Source: JAMLIN01 sp041676645
GTDB taxonomy: Bacteria; Pseudomonadota; Gammaproteobacteria; Burkholderiales; Burkholderiaceae_E
NCBI GenBank assembly: GCA_041676645.1
Contig: JBAYRO010000089.1
Location: forward strand, 1 to 13,699
Length of the DNA: 13,699 nucleotides
Direction: 5' to 3'
Both the position numbers and the translations under genes were made by a program. The notes below the pieces were generated by a model. The model saw only the letters and a list, made by a program, of their open reading frames with translations. It had not been told where the DNA came from and ran no database searches. Positions within the stretch are counted from its first letter, which is position 1; every line of letters begins with the position of its first letter. This document shows, piece by piece, positions 1 through 6,647 of the stretch.

Positions 1-1118
1 CGGCCGGGATTGAAGATGCCGAGCGGGTCGAGCTGGCTGCGCACCCGCCGCTGCAGGGCGAGCATGGCGGGCGGCAGCGGATGGAAGCTGTCCTCGCGCG
101 GACCGCCGCGGAAGCGGTTCGCGGTGCCACCCGCCGCTTCGGCAGCGGCGCGCACCTCGGCGGCGCTCGCATCGCCGATGTACCAGCGCAGGCCGCCACC
201 CCATTCGATGAGCTGGCGACCCGGCAGTTCGAATTGCGGAGCCGTCGAGGGCACGACGATGCGCCAGAGCACCGGCTCGGCGGAAGGGGCAAGCGGCTTT
301 GCAGCGTCTTCGGCCGGCTCCGCCTGTGCCGCATCACCCGTGAAGAACGGCAGCCGGTGCTCGGCGAGATCGCGCCAGAAGGCGTCGTTCTCCCCGGGAG
401 CCAGCGGAACCGCGCTGTAGCGGTTGATGAAGCGACTGGCTGCCGCTTCCACGCCAGCCTCGGAACCGGCGAAGCGCAGCAGCAGCTGGCCGTCCATCCA
501 GCAGGAAGCCGACAGCGGCAACGGCTCGCCGGCCCAGTGGTGCAGCGCCGACATCGCCTCCCCGGCACCGATCCCGATGCGCAGGCTCCATCGCGCCGGG
601 GGCACGGGCAGGACCTTGAGGGAGACCTCGGCAATCACCCCGAGCACGCCGTAGGAGCCGCAGAGCAGGCGCGAGACATCGTAGCCGGCGACGTTCTTCA
701 TCACCTGGCCGCCGAAGCGCATGAGTTCGCCCCGCGCATCGAGCAGGCTCGCGCCGAGCACGAAATCGCGCGCCGCGCCGACGGATACCCGCGCCGGTCC
801 CGACAGGCCGCAGGCGATGGTCCCGCCGACCGTCGCCCCCGGCCCGAAGTGCGGCGGCTCGAAGGCGAGCATCTGGCCTTGCTCGGCCAGGCTTGCCTCC
901 AGCTCCTCGAGCGGGGTACCGCAACGGGCGGTGACCACCAGCTCGGTCGGCTCGTAGCTCACGATGCCCGCGAAGCCGCGCACATCGAGCGGCTCGCCGC
1001 GCGGCTGGTTGCCGAGGAAATGCTTGCTGCGTCCGCCGTGGATCTCCAGTGGCGTGCGCGCGGCCGCCGCGGACAGGATGGCATCGCGCAGCCCGGACAA
1101 GGCCTGCTCGGGACTCAT
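1..1118 (-). CDS. glcE: Glycolate oxidase (dehydrogenase) FAD-binding subunit GlcE, 3' end cut by window
   Basis: GlcE is the second FAD-binding subunit of the membrane-associated glycolate dehydrogenase GlcDEF, which oxidises glycolate to glyoxylate. Translating the minus strand from ATG at 1118 gives 372 complete codons. The N-terminal half is an FAD_binding_4 (PCMH-type) fold, with GPGATVGGTIACGLSGPAR followed by GAARDFVLG and KNVAGYDVSRLLCGSYGVLG. The C-terminal half contains LIEWGGGLRWY, and the visible end reads LGIFNPG, the usual GlcE tail, so only a few residues are missing. The start is supported by AGGAG seven bases upstream. An Ala/Pro/Glu-rich insertion of roughly 20 residues lies between the FFTGD and LWRIVV segments and looks like a linker. 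glcF would be expected just past the left edge. The partner glcD is on the same strand but 5.8 kb away, which is atypical. Confidence 0.93.
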   Translation of the reverse strand, partial: MSPEQALSGLRDAILSAAAARTPLEIHGGRSKHFLGNQPRGEPLDVRGFAGIVSYEPTELVVTARCGTPLEELEASLAEQGQMLAFEPPHFGPGATVGGTIACGLSGPARVSVGAARDFVLGASLLDARGELMRFGGQVMKNVAGYDVSRLLCGSYGVLGVIAEVSLKVLPVPPARWSLRIGIGAGEAMSALHHWAGEPLPLSASCWMDGQLLLRFAGSEAGVEAAASRFINRYSAVPLAPGENDAFWRDLAEHRLPFFTGDAAQAEPAEDAAKPLAPSAEPVLWRIVVPSTAPQFELPGRQLIEWGGGLRWYIGDASAAEVRAAAEAAGGTANRFRGGPREDSFHPLPPAMLALQRRVRSQLDPLGIFNPG

Positions 1119-1423
1119 CGACGAGCTCCTGAATGGGGGTGTCCCGCGCCGCGCGACCAGGCGGCGGCCGATGCGGGAGCGGCGAACGCGGCGGGGGCGA
1201 TCGCGGGATGCGAACGAAGGACGGTCGTCATGGTTGACCCGATTGTGCCCGAGCCGGGGCCAGGCCGGACAGGTCCAGCGCGGGACGCGTGCCGGATCCT
1301 GCGCCCGGCCCCGGCGAGACCCGTGCGGACCGCCCGCCGAATCCGATGACCGGCTCGGAGCCGGAATGCTTGTGCTGTATCGTGAGGCATACCCAGAAGG
1401 CACGAACGAGGAGGGACACCGCC
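1119..1423. promoter_or_regulatory. Divergent intergenic region between glcE and the cysteine synthase, with a 15-bp palindrome
   Basis: This 305-bp stretch separates two divergent genes and should hold both promoters. I see no convincing -35/-10 pair in either direction. A perfect dyad, CCGGCTC-G-GAGCCGG, lies at 1350-1364, about 60 bp before the cysteine synthase start, and could be an operator. On the minus strand a 38-codon ORF (ATG at 1231, stop at 1115-1117) overlaps the glcE start codon as ATGA. It has no good ribosome binding site and no recognisable homology. Confidence 0.35.
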
Positions 1424-2431
1424 ATGGCGCAGATCCGCGACGGTTTCGTCGGCAGCATCGGCAACACACCGCTGATCCGGCTGCGCCGGGCGTCCGAGCT
1501 GACCGGGTGCGAGATCCTCGCCAAGGCCGAGTTCCTCAACCCGGGCGGTTCGGTCAAGGACCGGGCGGGCCTGAGCCTGATCCTCGACGCCGAGCGCCGC
1601 GGCGTGCTGCGCCCCGGTGGCACCGTGGTCGAAGGCACCGCCGGCAACACCGGCATCGGCCTGGCCCTGGTCGCCAACGCCCGCGGCTACCGCTGCGTCA
1701 TCGTGATCCCCGAGACCCAGAGCCAGGAGAAGAAGGACCTGCTGCGCCTGTTCGGCGCCGACCTGCGCGAAGTGCCCGCCCTGCCCTTCAAGGATCCGGA
1801 CAACTACGTCCATGTCGCCGAACGGCTGGCGAAGGAACTCGAGGCGAGCACCCCCAACGGCGTGCTCTACGCCAACCAGTGGGAGAACCTGGCGAATCGA
1901 CAGGCCCATATCGATACCACCGGCCCCGAGATCTGGGAGCAGACCGACGGGCGCATCGACGGCTTCACCTGCGCGATCGGCACCGGCGGCACGCTGGCCG
2001 GCACCGCCATCCACCTCAAGTCCCGGAACCCGAAGATCCGCATCGCCGCCGCCGACCCGATGGGCGCCGCCATGTACAGCTGGATCACCCATGGGAAGCT
2101 CGAGAGCACGGGCAGCTCGATCACCGAGGGCATCGGCCTGGGGCGGGTTACCGCCAACATCGATGGCGCGCCGATCGACCTCGCCTACCAGATCCCCGAC
2201 GAGGAAGCCCTGCCGATCGTCTTCGACCTGCTCGGCAAGGACGGCCTGTGCGTGGGCGGCTCGAGCGGCATCAACGTCGCCGGCGCGATCCGCCTGGCCC
2301 GGGATCTCGGACCAGGGCACACGGTGGTGACCATCCTCGCCGACGGCGGCAGTCGCTACCAGTCGAAGCTCTTCAACCCGCAGTTCCTGCGCTCGAAGAA
2401 CCTGCCGGTGCCGCCGTGGCTCGATGCTTAG
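1424..2431 (+). CDS. Cysteine synthase family protein (PLP-dependent)
   Basis: This is a fold-type II PLP enzyme of the cysteine synthase/cystathionine beta-synthase family, 335 residues, expected to make cysteine from O-acetylserine and sulfide in the cytosol. SIGNTPLIRL (11-20) is the family N-terminus. PGGSVKDRAG carries the PLP Schiff-base Lys45. EGTAGNTGIG (70-79) is the substrate loop, GTGGTLAGT (186-194) the phosphate cradle, and GGSSGINVAGA (278-288) holds the serine facing the pyridine nitrogen. The PGGSVKDR form and the TAGNTG loop are closer to CysM-like and fungal Mcy1-like branches than to classical CysK, so no symbol is given. The longer ORF begins at 1289, but ATG 1424 has GAGGAGGG eight bases upstream and starts at the family's normal N-terminus. 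Its TAG stop overlaps the stop of the convergent CBS gene. Other beta-replacement substrates cannot be excluded. Confidence 0.88.
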   Translation: MAQIRDGFVGSIGNTPLIRLRRASELTGCEILAKAEFLNPGGSVKDRAGLSLILDAERRGVLRPGGTVVEGTAGNTGIGLALVANARGYRCVIVIPETQSQEKKDLLRLFGADLREVPALPFKDPDNYVHVAERLAKELEASTPNGVLYANQWENLANRQAHIDTTGPEIWEQTDGRIDGFTCAIGTGGTLAGTAIHLKSRNPKIRIAAADPMGAAMYSWITHGKLESTGSSITEGIGLGRVTANIDGAPIDLAYQIPDEEALPIVFDLLGKDGLCVGGSSGINVAGAIRLARDLGPGHTVVTILADGGSRYQSKLFNPQFLRSKNLPVPPWLDA

Positions 2432-2832
2432 CCCTTGTGGATGATCGCGATCAGCGCATCCAGGGCATCCGTGACCGTGAAGATGCCCATGAGGGCGCCG
2501 CCCTCCTCGTTGACGATCACGCTGCCGACCCTTCTCTCGGACATGGTCCGGGCGACTTCGTCGAGCGGCGTACCGGCGGTGACGAACAAGGGCTCGGCGG
2601 TCATGATGTCCTCGGCTCGCACCTGCAGCTTCTCGGCCACGGTCAGCCCCGCCACCAGGCGCGCATCACGGTCGCTCACCACGCCCACGACGGTATTGCC
2701 GCGAACGATGGGGAGATGGCGGATGCCGTGCTCCTTCATGAGACCCCGCAGCTCGTCGATCGTCGTGTCGGCGGGTGCGGTGACCGGATTGCGCGTGGTG
2801 AACTTCTCCACCGGCACGCTCGTCTGAAGCAT
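2428..2832 (-). CDS. Small protein of two CBS domains
   Basis: This 134-residue protein consists almost entirely of one CBS-domain pair (Bateman module). CBS1 covers roughly residues 11-65 (FTTRNPVTAPADTTIDEL, then GIRHLPIV and VVGVVSDRDAR). CBS2 covers roughly 73-131 (IMTAEPLFVTAGTPLDEVA, then RVGSVIV and LMGIFTVTDALDAL). Such modules usually bind adenosyl ligands such as AMP, ATP or SAM and act as sensors or homodimeric regulators. No effector domain is attached, so its target is unknown. ATG at 2832 is preceded by AGGAG with a seven-base gap. The TAA stop (2430-2428) overlaps the cysteine synthase TAG in the opposite direction. CBS domains also occur in cystathionine beta-synthase, but here the module is a separate convergent gene, so co-regulation is not implied. 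Confidence 0.88.
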   Translation of the reverse strand: MLQTSVPVEKFTTRNPVTAPADTTIDELRGLMKEHGIRHLPIVRGNTVVGVVSDRDARLVAGLTVAEKLQVRAEDIMTAEPLFVTAGTPLDEVARTMSERRVGSVIVNEEGGALMGIFTVTDALDALIAIIHKG

Positions 2833-3098
2833 GGCGAATCTCCTGTGATCATCGGGTAAAAACGCCCGACTGCGTCATCGCCTGGAGGGCGCTCCGGGCA
2901 ACTACCCTCATTCTGGCCGCCATGCCGACCCCGGATGATGACCACGGTCAAGGCGGCTGCGCCCGGGCTCCTGGACGGGGTCGGGGCAGTTTCCGGCTTT
3001 GGCCATGAGCGTGACACCGGAATGATGCACGGCGGTCGAATTCGACTGTATCCAGTCTCATGATCTCCGTCGAAATCAGCAACCAGAGGATGGAAGCC
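2833..3098. other. Intergenic region between the divergent CBS and acetolactate synthase genes
   Basis: About 266 bp with no supported gene. It must carry promoters for both flanking genes, but no consensus pair stands out. A small inverted repeat (TCGGG at 2852-2856, CCCGA at 2865-2869) lies just upstream of the CBS-gene ribosome binding site. An in-frame ATG at 3060 would extend the downstream enzyme by 13 residues but lacks a good ribosome binding site. Confidence 0.4.
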
Positions 3099-4754
3099 AT
3101 GCCCAAAGGATCGGACCTGCTTGTCGCTGCACTGGAGAACGAGGGTGTGGATCGCATCTTCGGTGTACCAGGGGAGGAGAACCTCGACCTCCTGGAGTCA
3201 CTACGGACCTCGCGCATCGAACTGGTCCTCACACGCCACGAGCAGGCGGCGGCCTTCATGGCCGCAACGCATGGACGGCTTACCGGCAGGCCCGGCGTCT
3301 GCCTCGCCACGCTCGGCCCGGGGGCGCTGAACTTCTCGACCGGCGCGGCCTACGCGCATCTCGGCGCCATGCCGATGATCCTCATCACCGGCCAGAAGCC
3401 GGTGATGAACGCGAAGCAGGCCCGCTTCCAGATCGTCGACATCGTCGCCTCGATGAAGCCGCTGACCAAGCTCACGCGCCAGATCATCAGCGCGGCCAGC
3501 ATCCCGGCGACGGTCCGCGACGCCTTTCGCGTGGCGACGGACGAGCGGCCGGGGCCGGTGCATCTCGAGCTGCCGGAGGATGTCGCGGCGGCGGAGTTCG
3601 AGGATGCCTCCGTGATTCCGATCCACTCGCTGGAGCACCCCGTCGCCCACGGCGCCGCACTCGACCGGGCGGCGGACGCGATCCTGGCCGCCAGGCGGCC
3701 ACTGGTCATGATCGGCGCGGCAGGGAACCGGCCTTCGCTGGTCGAGGCCTTGTCCGCCTTCATGACCCGCACCCGGCTGTGCTTCTTCAACACGCAGATG
3801 GGCAAGGGCGCCGTCACCGGCTGCTCCGGTCTTTACGTGGGGACCGCCGCACTCTCGGAGGGCGACTATGTACACGAGGCCGTCGAGCGCGCCGACCTGA
3901 TCATCGCGATCGGCCACGACACGATCGAGAAGCCGCCCTTCCTGATGAAGATCGCCGGCGGGCCGAAGGTGATCCATATCGGCTATCAGTCGGCCACCGT
4001 CGAAGAGGTCTACCACCCCGATATCGAGGTGATCGGCGACATCGGAGCGTCCGTAGAAGCACTCGGCGCGCGGCTGGACGGCAAGCTGTCCGTCGACGAA
4101 GGCATGCTCGAACTGCGCCAGCAGATCCTCGCCCGCGTCAATGACCGCGCCGAGGAGGACCGCTTCCCACCCACGCCCCAGCGTATCGTCCATGACGTTC
4201 GCAAGGTCATGCCGGATGACGGCATCGTCTCTCTCGACAACGGCATGTACAAGATCTGGTTCGCCCGCAATTACCGCACCCAGGTCGCCAACACCCTGCT
4301 GCTCGACAATGCGCTCGCGACGATGGGAGCCGGCCTGCCCTCGGCGATGATGGCGGCCATGCTGTACCCCGAAAGACGCGTCATGGCGATCTGCGGCGAC
4401 GGCGGCTTCATGATGAACTCGCAGGAGCTGGAAACGGCAGTGCGGCTGGGGCTGAACCTCGTGGTGGTCATCCTGAACGACAGCGCGTACGGCATGATCC
4501 GCTGGAAGCAGGCGGTGGACGGCTTCCGTGATTTCGGCATGAGCTTCGGCAATCCCGATTTCGTGCGCTATGCCGAGGCATACGGCGCCAGGGGATCACG
4601 GGTCGGCGCGGTCGAGGATCTCGTTCCGACACTCGAGGCGGCCTTCGCCGATGGCGGCGTCCATCTGGTCGATGTGCCGATCGACTATTCCGAGAACACC
4701 CGCGTCCTGGTCGACGAGTTGCGTAACCGCAGGCCCGGTGTGGAATGCGCGTGA
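3099..4754 (+). CDS. Acetolactate synthase large-subunit-type ThDP enzyme
   Basis: This 551-residue ThDP-dependent enzyme has the three domains of the acetohydroxyacid synthase/pyruvate oxidase family. The N-terminal PYR domain opens with IFGVPGEENLDLLESL and holds the cofactor-activating Glu48 in RHEQAAAFMA. A central domain follows. The C-terminal PP domain has the ThDP/Mg motif GDGGF (433-437) running to NDSAYG (Asn460). The expected reaction is condensation of two pyruvates to 2-acetolactate. No ilvN/ilvH-type regulatory subunit follows, so it is probably a stand-alone, catabolic-type enzyme rather than a feedback-regulated one. The start at 3099 is chosen because AGAGGA lies eight bases upstream and MPKGSDLLVAALENEG matches the family N-terminus. 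The in-frame ATGs at 3060 and 3090 are less well placed. A different 2-keto acid substrate remains possible. Confidence 0.85.
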   Translation: MPKGSDLLVAALENEGVDRIFGVPGEENLDLLESLRTSRIELVLTRHEQAAAFMAATHGRLTGRPGVCLATLGPGALNFSTGAAYAHLGAMPMILITGQKPVMNAKQARFQIVDIVASMKPLTKLTRQIISAASIPATVRDAFRVATDERPGPVHLELPEDVAAAEFEDASVIPIHSLEHPVAHGAALDRAADAILAARRPLVMIGAAGNRPSLVEALSAFMTRTRLCFFNTQMGKGAVTGCSGLYVGTAALSEGDYVHEAVERADLIIAIGHDTIEKPPFLMKIAGGPKVIHIGYQSATVEEVYHPDIEVIGDIGASVEALGARLDGKLSVDEGMLELRQQILARVNDRAEEDRFPPTPQRIVHDVRKVMPDDGIVSLDNGMYKIWFARNYRTQVANTLLLDNALATMGAGLPSAMMAAMLYPERRVMAICGDGGFMMNSQELETAVRLGLNLVVVILNDSAYGMIRWKQAVDGFRDFGMSFGNPDFVRYAEAYGARGSRVGAVEDLVPTLEAAFADGGVHLVDVPIDYSENTRVLVDELRNRRPGVECA

Positions 4755-4800
4755 ACAGTCGTTGCGGGGCCCAGGTGGTCGAAACCAGGGGAGTTCAACG

Positions 4801-4878
4801 ATGCGCACGGTAGTGACGGCCTTCGATCAGTCCTCGAGCCAGAGCCGCCTTAGCCGCTTGCCGCGAGGACTGCGATAG
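4801..4878 (+). pseudogene. Possible beheaded gene start at the edge of the toxin-antitoxin island
   Basis: A strong ribosome binding site, AGGGGAG (4787-4793), sits seven bases before ATG 4801. The ORF is only 25 codons (MRTVVTAFDQ, then a Ser/Arg-rich stretch) and stops at 4876-4878. From base 4827 onward it runs antisense through the 3' end of vapC. The first eight or so codons may be the start of an ancestral gene downstream of the acetolactate synthase, cut off when the island arrived. I cannot identify that gene. The alternative is a chance ORF. Confidence 0.35.
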
Positions 4879-5249
4879 CGGTCGAAATCCCTGCGGTCCA
4901 CTGTGAGGATGTCGTGGACGCCAATGCGATCGGCAGCAAGGACCAGCGCCACGTCCGCGAGGTCAGCCCCGCCATCCGCATGCTGCACCATGAATTCGGC
5001 CATCGCGTCCAGACTCGCCGGATCGCTGGACAGCACGGTCAGGCGGCCAGCCGCAGCCCAGCGCATCAGGTTGATCTTGCCGGCGTCGTCCAGCAAATGG
5101 CCGGCCTCCGTCAGCACTTCCCAGACCGTGTACAGGCGCACGCCGACCAGTTCCGCGAGCCTCCTCGCGGCGCTGCCATGATGCGGATCGCCACCGTTGA
5201 ACAGCGCTACCAGGAAACCCGTGTCAACGAGCGTAGCCGTGCTTTTCAC
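4827..5249 (-). CDS. vapC: VapC-family PIN-domain toxin
   Basis: This is a 140-residue PIN-domain ribonuclease, the toxin of a type II VapBC module. Such toxins cleave tRNA or rRNA. The acidic active-site pattern is present: Asp9 in TLVDTGFLVALF, Glu48 in VLTEAGHLL, Asp96/Asp99 in ADLADVALV, and Asp118 in ILTVDRRDF. Length is typical of the family. The frame is open back to 5378, but homology begins at KSTATLVDTG, so GTG 5249 is preferred. It overlaps the last 26 bases of the antitoxin gene, implying translational coupling, and has only a weak ribosome binding site of its own. All catalytic residues are intact, so it is probably functional. Confidence 0.85.
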   Translation of the reverse strand: MKSTATLVDTGFLVALFNGGDPHHGSAARRLAELVGVRLYTVWEVLTEAGHLLDDAGKINLMRWAAAGRLTVLSSDPASLDAMAEFMVQHADGGADLADVALVLAADRIGVHDILTVDRRDFDRYRSPRGKRLRRLWLED

Positions 5250-5487
5250 GCAGACGCTCGAGGATGGCCCGCTTGCCGGGATCGGCAGCGCTCCGCGGAT
5301 CGCGCAGGCCGCCTTTCCCGATGTACAGCGCATCGATCTCAGCCGCCGCACGTTCCGCCGGAATGACATTGGCGGCATAAGCCGCGATGCTGCGCCGGAT
5401 GAACTCCGACTTGCTCACGTGCAGCAGGCTGGCTGCGCGCTCCAGCAAGGCCTCGTCCTCGGCAGGCAGCCGTATCGAGATGGCCAC
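5224..5487 (-). CDS. Ribbon-helix-helix antitoxin paired with VapC
   Basis: This 87-residue protein has an N-terminal ribbon-helix-helix DNA-binding motif (AISIRLPAEDEALLERAASL, then VSKSEFIRRSIAAY). The charged C-terminus (GKRAILERLREKHGYAR) would wrap the partner toxin. It starts with GTG at 5487, preceded by AAGGAG six bases upstream, and overlaps vapC by 26 bases. It should neutralise VapC and repress the operon through the dyad at 5502-5521, which lies immediately upstream. The fold is clear. The exact antitoxin subfamily (VapB/CopG/RelB-like) is uncertain. Confidence 0.85.
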   Translation of the reverse strand: MAISIRLPAEDEALLERAASLLHVSKSEFIRRSIAAYAANVIPAERAAAEIDALYIGKGGLRDPRSAADPGKRAILERLREKHGYAR

Positions 5488-5501
5488 AACGGGCTCCTTA
5501 T

Positions 5502-5521
5502 GTATTACATTATCGTAATAC
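5502..5521 (-). promoter_or_regulatory. Probable operator/promoter of the vapBC module
   Basis: A perfect inverted repeat, GTATTAC - ATTATC - GTAATAC, sits 15-34 bp upstream of the antitoxin start in an unusually AT-rich patch. On the minus strand GATAAT inside it could be a -10, with TTGGTC about 18 bp further upstream as a weak -35. Position and symmetry fit autorepression by the ribbon-helix-helix antitoxin. Confidence 0.55.
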
Positions 5522-5600
5522 TACAGATTTCGGACCAACCAGGCAAGGCCACGAAGCTGGCCAGGGTCGGCTTCGTACACTTCGAGAGGGAGAGATCGGG

Positions 5601-5684
5601 GATCTCTCCGGCGGGACGAAACGCGCCCTTGTCATCGAGGTGCTCGCGCCAGAAAACGTGCACCGCGCCCGGAATGGTTCCGGC
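5601..5684 (-). pseudogene. Remnant of a rhodanese-like sulfurtransferase
   Basis: Read on the minus strand, this stretch encodes AGTIPGAVHVFWREHLDD followed by KGAFRPAGEI. This resembles the segment of thiosulfate/3-mercaptopyruvate sulfurtransferases where a G-H-I-P-G-A box is followed by the Leu-Asp and F-R-P motifs. The upstream half of the domain and the catalytic-cysteine region are not recognisable. The frame starts inside the yefM operator and ends in the vapBC operator. It is best read as a decayed fragment trapped between two toxin-antitoxin modules. Confidence 0.55.
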
Positions 5685-5710
5685 AAGACTTGATGACTCG
5701 CCACCACGAT

Positions 5711-5728
5711 TGTACAATTATTTGTACA
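5711..5728 (+). promoter_or_regulatory. YefM-YoeB operator (twin TGTACA)
   Basis: Two copies of TGTACA, at 5711-5716 and 5723-5728, are separated by ATTATT, which puts their centres 12 bp apart. TGTACA is the known core of the paired operator palindromes bound by YefM and YefM-YoeB in E. coli, with the same spacing as far as I recall. The site lies just before the yefM ribosome binding site, as expected for autoregulation. Confidence 0.8.
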
Positions 5729-5744
5729 TAAAAGGAGCCACTCA

Positions 5745-5996
5745 ATGGACGCCATCACCTATAGCACCGCCCGAGCCAGGCTGGCTGACACCATGGATCG
5801 AGTGTGCGACGACCACGAACCCATCATCATCACCCGTAGTGGCCGGCAGGCCGTGGTGATGATGGCGCTGGACGACTACAAGGCGCTCGAGGAAACCGCC
5901 TACCTGCTTCGGAGTCCCAGGAACGCACGGCGCCTGCTCGAGAGCATTGCAGCTCTCGAGTCCGGCAAGGGAAAAGCCAGGAGCCTGGCTGAATGA
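5745..5996 (+). CDS. yefM: YefM/Phd-family antitoxin
   Basis: This 83-residue antitoxin has the Phd/YefM fold. The N-terminal DNA-binding part reads AITYSTARARLADTMDRVCD, followed by the conserved PIIITRSGRQAVVMMALDDY and the LEETAYLLRSPRNARRLLES segment typical of YefM. The remaining C-terminal tail is the part that usually covers the toxin. ATG 5745 has AAGGAG seven bases upstream. It overlaps yoeB by four bases (ATGA), so the two are translationally coupled. The twin TGTACA operator upstream indicates autorepression together with YoeB. It appears intact. Confidence 0.94.
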   Translation: MDAITYSTARARLADTMDRVCDDHEPIIITRSGRQAVVMMALDDYKALEETAYLLRSPRNARRLLESIAALESGKGKARSLAE

Positions 5997-6247
5997 AGCT
6001 GATCTTCTCAGAGCAGGCCTGGGAAGATTATCTGCATTGGCAGACGACAGACGGGAAGATGGTCCGGCGGATCAATGAGTTGATCAAGGAGATCACCCGA
6101 ACACCACACAGTGGCAAAGGAAAACCCGAACCACTGAAACACGCGCTCTCGGGCTATTGGTCGCGACGGATCAACGACGAGCATCGGATCGTCTACAAGG
6201 TCTCGAATGGCGATCTGCTCATCGCTCAGCTGCGATACCACTACTGA
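5993..6247 (+). CDS. yoeB: YoeB-family ribosome-dependent mRNA endonuclease toxin
   Basis: YoeB is a RelE-fold toxin that cleaves mRNA in the ribosomal A site. The protein is 84 residues, the same length as E. coli YoeB. The known catalytic positions coincide: Glu46 in KGKPEPLKH, Arg65 in NDEHRIVYKV, and His83-Tyr84 as the last two residues. LSGYWSRRINDEHRIVY is the family signature. The start overlaps the yefM stop as ATGA. Full conservation of length and active site indicates a functional toxin held in check by YefM. Confidence 0.95.
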   Translation: MKLIFSEQAWEDYLHWQTTDGKMVRRINELIKEITRTPHSGKGKPEPLKHALSGYWSRRINDEHRIVYKVSNGDLLIAQLRYHY

Positions 6248-6353
6248 CGGCGTCCGGGTCCGAAGCTCGGCGACGCTTGACGCGGACGACCGCGTATCTC
6301 GGTGCACCAGTTCGGCAACCCCGGTTCCAGGACCGCCCGACCGGGCAAGGCTC

Positions 6354-6401
6354 ATGGAAGTGTGACCTGTTCAGGACGCCAAGGCGCGGTTCAGTGAGTT
6401 C
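6354..6401 (+). pseudogene. Remnant of a Phd/YefM-type antitoxin start with a nonsense codon
   Basis: ATG 6354 begins M-E-V, then TGA at 6363-6365, then PVQDAKARFSEF. The motif W-P-V-Q-D-A-K-A-R-F-S-E is a common N-terminus of one Phd antitoxin group, so TGA stands where a TGG tryptophan is expected. After SEF the homology stops abruptly. The frame then stays open into the BrnT remnant, ending at 6647. It is probably a deletion scar joining two toxin-antitoxin genes. Confidence 0.55.
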
Positions 6402-6461
6402 CCGGGAAATGGGGCAGTCCATATCGCCCGAACCAGAACATCAGGCCAGCTACGTCCGGCA

Positions 6462-6647
6462 GTCCTCCCGGACCCCGGCCGCGCTCCGGAGGATCGGTTC
6501 AATGCTATCGGCCGTAACGCGCTGGGCCGCTACCTCTTCATCGCTTTCACCTTCCGCATGAAAGGCGACGGCACCCTGATTCGTCCGATCAGCGCCCGCT
6601 ACATGCACCAGAAGGAGATCGACCACTATGAGCGGCAAGCCCCTTAA
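6462..6647 (+). pseudogene. C-terminal remnant of a BrnT (DUF497) family toxin
   Basis: This frame encodes VLPDPGRAPEDRFNAIGRN, then ALGRYLFIAFTFR, then LIRPISARYMHQKEIDHYE, ending at TAA 6645-6647. It matches the C-terminal two-thirds of BrnT-family RNase toxins, including the R-P-I-S-A-R-Y-M-H and E-x-x-x-Y-E motifs. The N-terminal segment that normally carries a K-H-G motif is absent in all three frames upstream, where a Phd-like fragment is found instead. There is no good start codon, so the toxin is probably inactive. It overlaps the CopG antitoxin start by 20 bases, the normal toxin-then-antitoxin order of brnTA-type operons. Confidence 0.75.

Noticed and set aside
1253..1315. A 9-bp inverted repeat GCCGGGGCC / GGCCCCGGC 45 bp apart upstream of cysteine synthase.
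   Set aside because: It is a low-complexity GC sequence with a long loop and is easily a chance match in such DNA.
964..2859. A 631-codon plus-strand ORF over glcE, cysteine synthase and the CBS gene.
   Set aside because: It has shadow-type composition with no domain. The true genes in other frames have conserved motifs and ribosome binding sites.
3099..4754. Glyoxylate carboligase, as a link between glycolate oxidation and the ThDP enzymes.
   Set aside because: Glyoxylate carboligase characteristically lacks the cofactor-activating glutamate. Both ThDP enzymes here keep it (Glu48 in each), so the assignment is not supported.
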